Shown here piece by piece: positions 1-9,004 of a stretch of DNA of 64,000 nt. Positions within the stretch are counted from its first letter, which is position 1. Each line of letters opens with the position of its first letter. Under the pieces are notes generated by a model that made no database searches, was not told the DNA's origin, and saw only the letters and a list, made by a program, of their open reading frames with translations. The DNA lies in the NCBI GenBank assembly GCA_022641835.1, contig CP048717.1, forward strand, positions 1,488,001 through 1,552,000. Reading direction: 5' to 3'. Source of the DNA: Petasospora fabianii (Eukaryota; Ascomycota; Saccharomycetes; Phaffomycetales; Wickerhamomycetaceae). Both the position numbers and the translations under genes were made by a program.

Positions 1-1
1 G

Positions 2-169
2 CCATTGAAGGAGTACTTGAAGGATTTGACTTTAAGAATTGAAGGTGGTGACTACATTCAGGAGATTAGAGAGCTTTCTCAGGTTCCTATTTTGCTGAGG
101 GCTGAGATTGGTATGGCACTTCCATGTCTCACTGTGCACGCTTTGAATCCATTCACTAATGCGGAGTAA
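2..169 (+). CDS. C-terminal 55 residues of an unidentified protein (5' end outside window)
   Basis: An open frame enters from the left edge and ends at TAA 167-169. It encodes 55 residues containing the stretches LRIEGGDYIQEIREL and RAEIGMALPCLTVHALNPF. The codon use and the AT-rich sequence that follows fit a real gene end. I do not recognise the family. The tail has no low-complexity sequence and looks like the end of a folded enzyme or scaffold domain. The missing N-terminal part lies upstream of the window. Confidence 0.6.
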   Translation, partial: PLKEYLKDLTLRIEGGDYIQEIRELSQVPILLRAEIGMALPCLTVHALNPFTNAE

Positions 170-1237
170 AGAGGGATACTGACTGATACAACTTTTATAT
201 TTTTTAACGTATCCATCATCGTCTTTCATTTGCTTTGATTTTATTTGTTGATGTTTGTTGTGATTTGATGCACCCTTTCCCGCCTTTGATTTTTGTCTTT
301 TGTTTTGTACAGAGAATTGATGTTCTACAATGATAAAAGATTGTAGATTGTAGTGTATAGGAGAGGAATAAGATTATGCTGCACCTTTGCGTCACATGTC
401 ACATGCCAGATGTTACACATGGATTGATGTCCTTGGGGGTCTTTGCGGGTGTTAGTTCTTTTAATCCATAGCCAATATCTGTTTGACTAAGCCCATATAA
501 GGTGGAGTATTATGATATACACACACATGAATATGCTCAAGCAGAGTTAATTAAGAATGTTAAAGAGTTGTAGATTTGAACATAGAGCACCAGGCACGTG
601 ACCAGTACCCCCCCACCGCGTTTCGAGCTCGGCTTAAACGTGTTTACAGTGTTTGAAGGGGCCTTAATGCGTATAACAAACATATGAATTGATTTAAGTT
701 TATTATATACTTACTATTCTAGTTGTAGTATATAGCTTCAGCTTCCATGCTAATAGAACAATAATGGTTGTGATGGGAGACATTTTGGTGCCTTTGCCCA
801 GAGCCGACACAGCCCCCACCTGCCCGGGCAAATCCAAGATCACCAAGTTTGGCTGTCACATTATGCTTGGCAGAGATGGATGGTTGCATAAGGGAACACG
901 GTGGCGAGTGGCACAGTCCTTCTGATTGATTAATTCTTTTAAATAGAGCCAATCTCCTGTTTTATCCCTAGGTGTCTCTACAACTAAGAGTTAATACCTA
1001 CGGCTTTAGTACCCGCGTAACTACTTGGTTATAACTTTAGACAGGACACGCCACAATCTGCACCTCCCTCCGCATTCCCCGTCACAGTGGTTTTTGAAGC
1101 AAGGGTCAAGTCAAAGGGTCCACTTTAAACTGCCCCCTTCCGCTTTCTAATTCATCTTTTTTCCCCGCCCATTTGGGAGATTCCTTTGGAAGAGCACACA
1201 AGTCTCGACAACAACAACACAACAACAAGCATATTAG
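170..1237. other. intergenic, about 1.07 kb
   Basis: This stretch lies between the partial gene and the Usp-like gene. It holds the 3' region of the former and the promoter of the latter. A CACGTG box is visible near 595, followed by a short C-run (about 608-616). A CA-rich 5' leader (acaacaacaacac) sits just before the ATG at 1238. No credible ORF or RNA gene was seen. Confidence 0.6.
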
Positions 1238-3235
1238 ATGACCACTACGTATAGACGTCGGGTGTCATTTGACTCATTGTCTCCGTTTATGGAGACACCG
1301 CCTGACGAGCCTCTACATATCCCTCTCCAGTACCTCCCCGAGGGAGTTATAGAAGAGATACAAACACACAGAGACAACACATCAACGCCCACAAAGGGTA
1401 AAGAATCATCATCAAGGACAACAAATCATGGCCATGGTCATGGTCATGGTCATGGTCATGTTCATGGACTCGATCTTAATTACGGGTTCGCACCAGCTTC
1501 CCGTAGCAATGACCCATCTAAGATTCTCGGTGCCTATGTCAATGGTACTTTAGATCTTAAAGCAGTTAAGTCCAAGTCCAATCGCAGGAAATGTCCCAAA
1601 TTACCACCTCCACCAGATAAATCTAGTCTCAAGAGACACACAGGATCGTATCTTTTGTCTTCCAATGGTGATAACAGTAATGGTGACAGTTTGACAACAC
1701 CGAGAAGCTATACGGCATCATTGTCTTTGGTCCCTGCCACATCCATCGGTGCAACAGAACGTCGTAAGAGGTCACTTGTAGGGCTCACTAACGAACAATT
1801 ACTTGCAATGGACCAACAGTTCCGTAAAGGTGTCGACCCAGAATCTCTCAAGTTTGGTGGAGATGGATATCTACCGATTCATGGCGCAAGTGCTGGTGCG
1901 ATAGATACTCGTCGTGCTAATAAAGTGAAAGATATTGATAAATTTGTCGGTACAGTTGCTAATAACAAGAAAGTTTTGGGTCCAAGTCTTAATTATAACT
2001 CGTATGCAACTTGTTATCGTCATAAGGATATGTCAAATTTCATCAAGAACTATCTAATAGATGCTGGTGATGTTAAGAGAACTCAAGGTGACACAATTGA
2101 AGACAAACTACAAAATATCAAAGTGCCCGAGAGTCTAAGAGAAATCATTGTCTACATATCTGGTCGTCGTCATACTTGGTCTGCCCTCGATTGGACTCTT
2201 AAGAACTTCTTACAAGGTGGTGATAATCTCGTGATTATTGCACAGATCCCAGAGTTTGTTGCTGTTGATCCATTGCTAAAGTATGGTGATGATTCCAGCG
2301 ACAGTGCTGATGATGATAAGTATGATCCTAAGAGTGTACCACCACCATGGGAGTTTGTTGATGTCGAGGAGCATTACGGTGCCACTGGTATCCAAGACGA
2401 GGCTCAGAGAATGGCTGATTATGTCTTTACAACTCTCGATAAGTTTGGAAGAAAAGATTTGAAAGTTTCATTTACCGTGGAACTTATAAAGGAGAAAGTT
2501 GTTAGTTCAATGTTGAAGCAGGCAATTGCTTTGCATCGACCAGAGGTTTTCATCTGTTCAACTTTAGCTTCTCGTTTATTTGTCCCCTTGGGAAGACACA
2601 CAAGGTTGCCATTCTACGTTACAGAGAAGATCAAAGTACCATCCATTGTGATTCCTGATAGATTGATTGAAAGAAGAGTACTCGACAATATAGAAGATGA
2701 AGACGAGTCTACTAATAAAGTGGGGATCTCTTGTGATATTCATCATCATCCTAAAAAGGATCAATTCCTTGACAATCTCAACAAGTTTACAGATTCATTA
2801 GATCCAACAGATGGAGCAGATTTCGTCATCACTTTCCCCTCTTCACGTTCAAATTCCAATTCCAATTCAAGATCAAACTCCAGATCTCCATCAACTTCTG
2901 CAGATTCACCAACTGAATACTTCCCAAAGATCAAGTTTAGTGATAACCTTCAAGTGCCTACTTCTAGTAGTGGTGGTGGTTCAGGACGTTCATCTCGTCG
3001 CAATTCAAACAATTCTACAGGTATCTATAAGGTGAAATCGTTACTTGATTCTGAACCAGACCCAGTGATGAGATCAAAGTCTTATAATTCACCAATGACT
3101 GGATCTATAAGTAATGGGTCTACACCATTAGAGAAGACAAACACAAAGACTTCGATTAAGAAGGTGAAATCGGAACCACAACAGCAAAGGAAGAGCAGTG
3201 GTGGGTTCTTGTCATTCTTCAAGAAGAAGAAGTGA
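1238..3235 (+). CDS. universal stress protein (Usp)-like fungal protein
   Basis: This 665-residue protein has a Usp/adenine-nucleotide alpha-hydrolase-like region at about residues 300-475. It starts at LREIIVYISGRRHTWSALDW and ends around VPSIVIPDRLIERR. That is the fungal Usp-domain arrangement: an N-terminal RRRVSFD motif, a long disordered linker, then one Usp domain. The N-terminal part is low-complexity and includes a Gly-His repeat at about residues 64-77 (1426-1467). The C-terminal part is Ser-rich and ends in a Lys run. RRVSFD and the Ser/Arg-rich tail look like kinase targets, but that is inference. S. pombe and filamentous fungi have such proteins, whose molecular role is poorly defined. 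The ATG at 1238 is preceded by a typical A/C-rich yeast leader. Confidence 0.7.
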   Translation: MTTTYRRRVSFDSLSPFMETPPDEPLHIPLQYLPEGVIEEIQTHRDNTSTPTKGKESSSRTTNHGHGHGHGHGHVHGLDLNYGFAPASRSNDPSKILGAYVNGTLDLKAVKSKSNRRKCPKLPPPPDKSSLKRHTGSYLLSSNGDNSNGDSLTTPRSYTASLSLVPATSIGATERRKRSLVGLTNEQLLAMDQQFRKGVDPESLKFGGDGYLPIHGASAGAIDTRRANKVKDIDKFVGTVANNKKVLGPSLNYNSYATCYRHKDMSNFIKNYLIDAGDVKRTQGDTIEDKLQNIKVPESLREIIVYISGRRHTWSALDWTLKNFLQGGDNLVIIAQIPEFVAVDPLLKYGDDSSDSADDDKYDPKSVPPPWEFVDVEEHYGATGIQDEAQRMADYVFTTLDKFGRKDLKVSFTVELIKEKVVSSMLKQAIALHRPEVFICSTLASRLFVPLGRHTRLPFYVTEKIKVPSIVIPDRLIERRVLDNIEDEDESTNKVGISCDIHHHPKKDQFLDNLNKFTDSLDPTDGADFVITFPSSRSNSNSNSRSNSRSPSTSADSPTEYFPKIKFSDNLQVPTSSSGGGSGRSSRRNSNNSTGIYKVKSLLDSEPDPVMRSKSYNSPMTGSISNGSTPLEKTNTKTSIKKVKSEPQQQRKSSGGFLSFFKKKK

Positions 3236-3825
3236 CGTATTACAGATACATACATAAATCTAATGAACTAACGATATTATGTAATAGTGTTAAGTATAGA
3301 GAGAGTGCGTAAGCAGTAGACGGCCCCTTTTCTTCCTCTTTCCCCGCTAATCAGTAGGAACAAATGCTTCATTAGCACCCGTGCCTGCGATTCTGGACTT
3401 TTGTCAGCTCCTGACTCGTCTGATAAGAGAATCTGCAGATCCCCTGATTTCGATTGCGCGTGACAGGTTGTGAACAACCCATTTAGATATGGGTAATGCG
3501 GGGGAAAGTCTCAGGGGTTAAGTGGGGAGCAAATGTAACACACCAGCCACAGTGTGTTCCCACCGGATCGAAAACACCTCACACATCATATACAGCTTTA
3601 GTAGAACTCGTGATCTCCGTTGACGTCAAAAAGGAGGAGTCCATGCGGGAGGAGATTGGAGTCTGGGGGGCGACATGCGGGGGAAGGTGGCGGTCACCGA
3701 CATAAACTACTAACCTCCGGCCATCCGTATATAAGGATTAGACCATCCCGTTTGGCTCTTTAACCAAGAGTTTATCAATTGCTTAGTCTCTCTCTATACA
3801 GAGAAAACAGAATAACAAAAGAATA
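3236..3825. other. intergenic with promoter of the 85-aa gene
   Basis: The 3' region of the Usp-like gene is followed by a G-rich promoter segment. An AGGGG stress-response-type pentamer lies at 3513-3517, with further GGGG runs to about 3685. A TATA-like element (gtatataagga) sits at about 3727, roughly 95 bp before the ATG at 3826. A pyrimidine-rich then A-rich leader follows, as in strongly expressed yeast genes. Confidence 0.5.
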
Positions 3826-4083
3826 ATGAACACTATCGTCCACACAGCAACACTTAGATCAGGTGCAGTCGGATTCCTTGCAGGTGCAGTCATCCCAATC
3901 ATGGTTGCAAACCTTTATGTGATCCCACAACACAATTATGCTGAACAGCGTGAGCTCAATTGGCTAAAGCGTACAGTAAGCGTTATGAATTGGCAAGTAG
4001 CCAATTTGGATCGCCAATCATCGGGGAAATCATTGCTTAACCACGACTCGTACAGAGATGGTCTCTATTGGGCCGGGTTCTGA
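3826..4083 (+). CDS. small (85 aa) single-pass membrane protein, unknown
   Basis: This is a short ORF with a well-formed promoter: a TATA-like box about 95 bp upstream and an A-rich leader. The protein has a short basic N-terminus, one hydrophobic segment at about residues 13-31 (VGFLAGAVIPIMVANLYV) and a soluble tail of about 50 residues ending in YWAGF. The size and topology resemble small mitochondrial inner-membrane proteins such as MICOS or respiratory accessory subunits. I see no diagnostic motif and make no assignment. Promoter quality and non-biased composition argue that it is a real gene. Confidence 0.6.
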   Translation: MNTIVHTATLRSGAVGFLAGAVIPIMVANLYVIPQHNYAEQRELNWLKRTVSVMNWQVANLDRQSSGKSLLNHDSYRDGLYWAGF

Positions 4084-4687
4084 TGTTTCAGTCTAGTGTC
4101 TTGATGATTAATCAAGCAGAGCATCATCAACTAAGTACACCCACACACCCACAAAGAGAAAGATCACCAAATGATATCCAATTACTCAATGAGGTGATTC
4201 ATCATCATTCATGGACTTGTGACAACCTCTACAAGAGTTGAAATGTATCCTGATGGACATTATCGCACACCCACAAGAGACAAAGCTGGTCTTTGTTATC
4301 TCTTGAAACAATTTTAAACATTCAGTATCTGAACTTATCACGTTCTCATTAAGGTTTCTATCACCATATCATATCAGCAGGCTCACTGGCTTGAGCTTTG
4401 CAGGAAGGAACTTTACCACCACTTTTCACTTTTTTTTTTCTTTTTTTTTTTCTTTTTGGACTTTTTTTTGAATAGCATAACTCAATTGCTAACGATGATT
4501 GACATCTTCAATTATGTCTGTAGATATCTTATTTCGTAACTGATGGATGGCTTTAACCCTTTGTTTCTTTGCGCTTTGTGTCATGTCATGTCATGTCACT
4601 CACGCGAATCCAAACTACAAATTACTACAAGTCCACTAAACACTAATAACATGCAATTACTCAAATCTAAAATACGTAAGTCATTAA
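4084..4687. other. convergent intergenic region with poly-T tract
   Basis: This is the 3' flank shared by the 85-aa gene (+) and SAC3 (-). A long T-rich tract (about 4429-4468, T-runs broken by single C/G) lies in the middle. TCATG is repeated three times near 4583-4598. No coding sequence was seen. Confidence 0.5.
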
Positions 4688-7600
4688 TCACTCCTTCTTT
4701 CTCCCGTGTCTCTCTTTGACACTAGCAGCAAGCTTTCTCAATTCCAAAATACTCTTTGGAACACCTTGTCCCTCATCATCCTTATCATCCGTCTTGATGG
4801 ACTCGTGAACAACATCTGCATACGTTTGTGGTTTCTGAATGATTGGTGTAGAGACAGAATGGTTGGCAAATGTGATGTTTGACAGATTGGAAATGGTAGA
4901 ACTCGTATGATCAGAGAAAGAAGGCGTTTGCGCCAACTCTGAGGATTTTGGTCTTGGGGTACTATACACGTCAACTTTCAGCTTATTCTTCTTTGGTTTG
5001 AACATATCACCGAATCCCATTGGACTGTCATTGAACACAGCTGGTTTGATGCTCTTCTTTTGGTTGTTCCCCGTGATTGTGGTGGACTTCATAGATGGGA
5101 TTGCAAAAGCATCACCATTGGACAACAATTTCGGCATCGGTTTAGCACGAGGAGATCCAACAATGTGACGTTCAAGATTCTTCAAGACCCTCTTATTCTT
5201 CTGTGGCAAGCGAGCAGGTGGACTGAGTGGAGATTCCATAGAGGAGCCACGAGCAAAGTCTGGCGAATCAGCAGCAATCAAGAAACCCTTCGGCTTCTTC
5301 TTCTTTGCCTCCACTCCACCACCAAGCGATAGTAATGGCTTGGTTGGTCTCTCGTATCTGTGATTATACTCACCACGAGCACTGAGCTCAACACGATCAC
5401 ACATCTTGTTCAAGGCACTTTGTACCCCCTCACAGTTCAAGCTTGGATCCAATTTCAGGATTTCAACCTTACCGATTGCATCATGATGTGGAATCCTCAA
5501 CTCCTGCAAAATCTCATTGATTGTAAACTTGATGATACCTTCAAACTCCCAATAGATGACCATCACGTCAAACTTGAAATTCGTGTTTAAGGAGATACCA
5601 TCAATGAGCTCTTTCAATAACAGTCGCTGGGTGCGAATCTTCTCAATACCATCACAATTGAACACTAACAAGTTCAAATTCTCAAAGTTCCTTGGGTCGA
5701 TCTTATCAGTACCAATCACTTCCAATGTGGACTTGTCACCGTGGAGACTCTTGTGCATTCCATCAGCAAGAGAGAACTTCCTCTGGAGAAATTTAGACGT
5801 TGTGGATTCCCATTCCTCTGAATATACAAGCATTTCATAATGGTCAAACGGATGCTTATCAAGGTTATGGAGAAGCCCATCAAAGTTCAATGGACTGAGA
5901 TCGACTGGTTTTGGACCATTGGACTGTGTTGAAGGTGGTAGTGCACGTCTTGATTTGTACTGTGGAGATGGACCCGATGTGGTAGAATGTGCCAGTGCCG
6001 TTGTAGAAACTTCGTTGTTGCTTGGGGAGACAAGAACAGTCCCGTGTTTAGTCTTCTTCCTCTTAATCATCTTAGGAATGCCAAAGCTTCTTGAAGCATC
6101 CAAAAGTTCCTCCCGTTTTCTCTTTTTTAAGTCAGATTTGCTCTTGCACTCCCTGGCGATTGAACACGCCTTCTTCACTAGCATAGTTTTCAGCTTCTTC
6201 TCTCTGAAGGAAGAAGCCATAACGTCAAGTGACTCAATGTACACAATTTCACCAATGAATGCCTCATACAATCCCTCACTGTAACTTTTCAACAAATTCT
6301 CTTTCTTTCTCTTTCTCGACAGCTTGTCATTCACTATTGGCCCAATGACATCATGAACGAGATTACTCACGACGGATGTGACCATTTGCTTCATTACCGA
6401 CTCACCAATCGTATCAATTAGATCAAGCCTCTTCTTTCTCCTGGCCTCTTGCTTCTGTAACATTCTCTGCTTCATCTCATTCAGTCTCATTTTCTCCTCT
6501 TGCTCCAATCTCAACTTCTCCTCTTGTTCTCTTCTAAGTCTTTCTTTCTCCTCCTCCACTTTCTTCTGCTCGGCAGCCAATCTCTCGCGTTCTTCTTTCA
6601 TCTCCTTCTCCCGTGCAGATTGTGCCTCTGCAGCTTGTCTCTTCGCCTCTTGTTCCTTTGGATCTGGCATCGAGAACATAAAACCTGAACTTGGTGAGGC
6701 ATCTTGGACTGGAGCAGAGCTAGCAGAACCAAACGCTGAAGTTGTGGTCATAGCAGGAAACACATCCTTCTTGAGCGTAGCAACTGGGTCCTGTGGAATG
6801 GTGATTCCGTCCAAGTTGGACTTTCCGACGTTGATTAAACTCTTCAAGCTTTGTACTTTAGCATCGTGACGAGTTGAGTATGGCTGTTTCAAAGGCTTCT
6901 TGTCTGGAATGAGATGAGAGTTATGAGTGAGCGAAACGAGATCAATGAGCTGGGTACCATTCATCTTAACGATGTCGATACCATAATAATCCATGAATGT
7001 TATTGTTTCCTCTGTGTTTTCAAAGGCCAAAAGGTCCTGAATGTAGTCCAATCTATAGGTTGGCTTTGCCTTAGTGTGCATAGATCTTTTGATAGCCTTG
7101 AGAGCGTAGAATCTAATGTCATTGAGGCGAATCTCAATCATGTAAGATAGAAGGATTGGAATAGATCCTGATTTGAAGTTGTGGAAGAAATTTGTGAAGA
7201 GGTTGAGGACATTTTCTGTGTTCTTGAATGCTCTTTCAACGATGTTGGTTTGTACCATGTTACGCAAGTTTAATGCCAGTTGAACATTCGAGTCACGAAG
7301 AATTTGATCCGGGAGTGATTGGATCTCTCTTTCAAGTTCCGGGTCACGAAGTTGACTGAGCAGATAGTATGCTCTGAACTCTGCCTCGTTTGGTGGTATG
7401 ACCCCACGACATCTATACTCAGCATACATCTCAGAGAGTGTCTTCAGGGCCTTGTTCATCTGTTCAATCTCCTGTTGCTGAGAGTATTCCACTGTTGATT
7501 TGGCCATGATGTGTAGTGTCAAGATGTGGATACGTACGATTTTCTCATGGCATTCTACCGCTTCTGGTCCAGAATAGTTCTGATATGTAAAATCCTGTCT

Positions 7601-8377
7601 GATGGATCTCGTTCTATCCCAAAGGAAGGATTGTGCCTCTGGAAGTTCTTCAATGATATTATCAACGAGAAAATTTAATGTCTTTACCAAGACTTGTGGT
7701 GGTCTGACATCTGATGGGAGTGGAGGTGGCTGTCCAGCAGCTGGTCTGGAGAAAGCCTTTACGGCAAGTTGTCTGGAGACTCTTCCAGAAGGGTCCTTCT
7801 CGTACTTTCTCACATCATTCTCGATGGATCGTCTTATACGTTCATAAACTGGACACATGTCAAGACAGGATCCCTTAAATGCGATGGCATCTTCAAGTGT
7901 CTTCCTTGTACCTTGCTTATCCACGAGACCTTTCTCCTCCATGGTTGATCTTTCAATTTCTCTCATCTTTTGAAAGTCCTCGTACAATGATGATGGATCC
8001 TTAGCAGCAGCTTCTGCTTGAAGCATCTTATCTTGATTGTTCTTGTCCCATTCATCCTGTATAATTGGTCCTGATGTCAAAGATGGTGGTTGGAAGATAA
8101 GAAATCTCGGTAGCTCTCGTACTGGTCGTTGTGAAGGCGTAAACCGTGAGCTATCGAACTCGAATGCGCCAACGACGGAATCCTGTTGGAGCTCAGTATC
8201 CGTTAGGCATGAGACAACGATTGACTGTGGAGATGAGCTTGACCTGGGAGCTGATTCATTACGTTTTTGAAAGACATTGTTCTGAGTGAAGTTCTTCGAA
8301 GACCACTGTCTGTCGCCCGTACGCTGTTTTGGACCGCGCGGTGGCTTGGGCTTGGGGTCCTGCTGTAGTGCCAGCAT
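4688..8377 (-). CDS. SAC3: Sac3, TREX-2 mRNA-export scaffold
   Basis: This 1229-residue protein has the SAC3/GANP helical-PCI domain at about residues 165-500, including FKGSCLDMCPVYERIRRSIE and the typical RSIRQDFTYQNYSG segment. The domain binds Thp1 and Sem1. It is followed by a charged Glu/Lys/Arg coiled coil (about 590-670) and then a helical region that corresponds to the Cdc31/Sus1-binding part. Sac3 scaffolds the TREX-2 complex at the nuclear pore basket and couples SAGA-dependent transcription to mRNA export. The length is close to the S. cerevisiae protein (about 1300 aa). The start is ATG at 8377. VAC7 is transcribed divergently from the shared upstream region. Confidence 0.93.
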   Translation of the reverse strand: MLALQQDPKPKPPRGPKQRTGDRQWSSKNFTQNNVFQKRNESAPRSSSSPQSIVVSCLTDTELQQDSVVGAFEFDSSRFTPSQRPVRELPRFLIFQPPSLTSGPIIQDEWDKNNQDKMLQAEAAAKDPSSLYEDFQKMREIERSTMEEKGLVDKQGTRKTLEDAIAFKGSCLDMCPVYERIRRSIENDVRKYEKDPSGRVSRQLAVKAFSRPAAGQPPPLPSDVRPPQVLVKTLNFLVDNIIEELPEAQSFLWDRTRSIRQDFTYQNYSGPEAVECHEKIVRIHILTLHIMAKSTVEYSQQQEIEQMNKALKTLSEMYAEYRCRGVIPPNEAEFRAYYLLSQLRDPELEREIQSLPDQILRDSNVQLALNLRNMVQTNIVERAFKNTENVLNLFTNFFHNFKSGSIPILLSYMIEIRLNDIRFYALKAIKRSMHTKAKPTYRLDYIQDLLAFENTEETITFMDYYGIDIVKMNGTQLIDLVSLTHNSHLIPDKKPLKQPYSTRHDAKVQSLKSLINVGKSNLDGITIPQDPVATLKKDVFPAMTTTSAFGSASSAPVQDASPSSGFMFSMPDPKEQEAKRQAAEAQSAREKEMKEERERLAAEQKKVEEEKERLRREQEEKLRLEQEEKMRLNEMKQRMLQKQEARRKKRLDLIDTIGESVMKQMVTSVVSNLVHDVIGPIVNDKLSRKRKKENLLKSYSEGLYEAFIGEIVYIESLDVMASSFREKKLKTMLVKKACSIARECKSKSDLKKRKREELLDASRSFGIPKMIKRKKTKHGTVLVSPSNNEVSTTALAHSTTSGPSPQYKSRRALPPSTQSNGPKPVDLSPLNFDGLLHNLDKHPFDHYEMLVYSEEWESTTSKFLQRKFSLADGMHKSLHGDKSTLEVIGTDKIDPRNFENLNLLVFNCDGIEKIRTQRLLLKELIDGISLNTNFKFDVMVIYWEFEGIIKFTINEILQELRIPHHDAIGKVEILKLDPSLNCEGVQSALNKMCDRVELSARGEYNHRYERPTKPLLSLGGGVEAKKKKPKGFLIAADSPDFARGSSMESPLSPPARLPQKNKRVLKNLERHIVGSPRAKPMPKLLSNGDAFAIPSMKSTTITGNNQKKSIKPAVFNDSPMGFGDMFKPKKNKLKVDVYSTPRPKSSELAQTPSFSDHTSSTISNLSNITFANHSVSTPIIQKPQTYADVVHESIKTDDKDDEGQGVPKSILELRKLAASVKERHGRKKE

Positions 8378-9004
8378 TGGATCGTTACCACTGATTAGCT
8401 CTCTTTGAAAGGAATGTCTGTACCTAAAAAGGTCTCAAGATAAAATGTTAATCGCCCACTAATGCTATCATAAACTAAGTCTCTCTTTTGAGATGCCGCC
8501 CAAAACCAAAACATAGGTGATTATGTAATAACACCTGGACATCTCCTCTATATATCACGGTGGGGTCTGGGTTTGGGGGTCTGGAGATGAGGGACTAGTC
8601 CCTCTGGAAGTTACTGCCACATGGGAGAGAAGTTTTGCGATAGAGTGAGGTCTAGCGGGTCTAGTGGGGAGTCTAGTCCCTAGTCCCTAGCCAGCATTTT
8701 CTGGAGCTGGGGCAGTAACGCAACGCCAAACAGCAAACGGTCTCTTTTAGCCTCATCATTCGCTTCTACGCTGCTCAAAATTACCACAAACTAGTTGAAA
8801 TTTTTTCATCTGTGCACAGTCACACCGACATTAATCACCCTGCTTTTTCTCCCTACGGATAGCCATCTCTGTCTCTCTCTTTCGCCACGATTGCCACTAC
8901 CGATACGCACAACGTCCAGCCCTCTCTCTCTCTCTCGCCCTCCATCGCTGCTTCACTGGACCCGAGATCCACCACACACGCCTACCTACTAATATCATCT
9001 TTTC
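8378..9004. promoter_or_regulatory. SAC3/VAC7 divergent promoter region
   Basis: This 627-bp divergent intergenic region contains a Rap1-like site (8531-8543), a perfect 16-bp palindrome GAGGGACTAGTCCCTC (8589-8604) and overlapping CTAGTCCCT repeats at about 8674-8690. A CT-rich leader precedes the VAC7 ATG. Confidence 0.55.
8531..8543 (+). promoter_or_regulatory. Rap1-like 13-mer
   Basis: ACACCTGGACATC matches the window-wide consensus RCAYCYRRACAYC. It lies about 155 bp upstream of the SAC3 start. The assignment to Rap1 is inference from resemblance to known Rap1/RPG sites. Confidence 0.45.

Noticed and set aside
3277-3477. 66-codon minus-strand ORF after the Usp-like gene
   Set aside because: Short, no motif, lies in a 3' flank; likely random.
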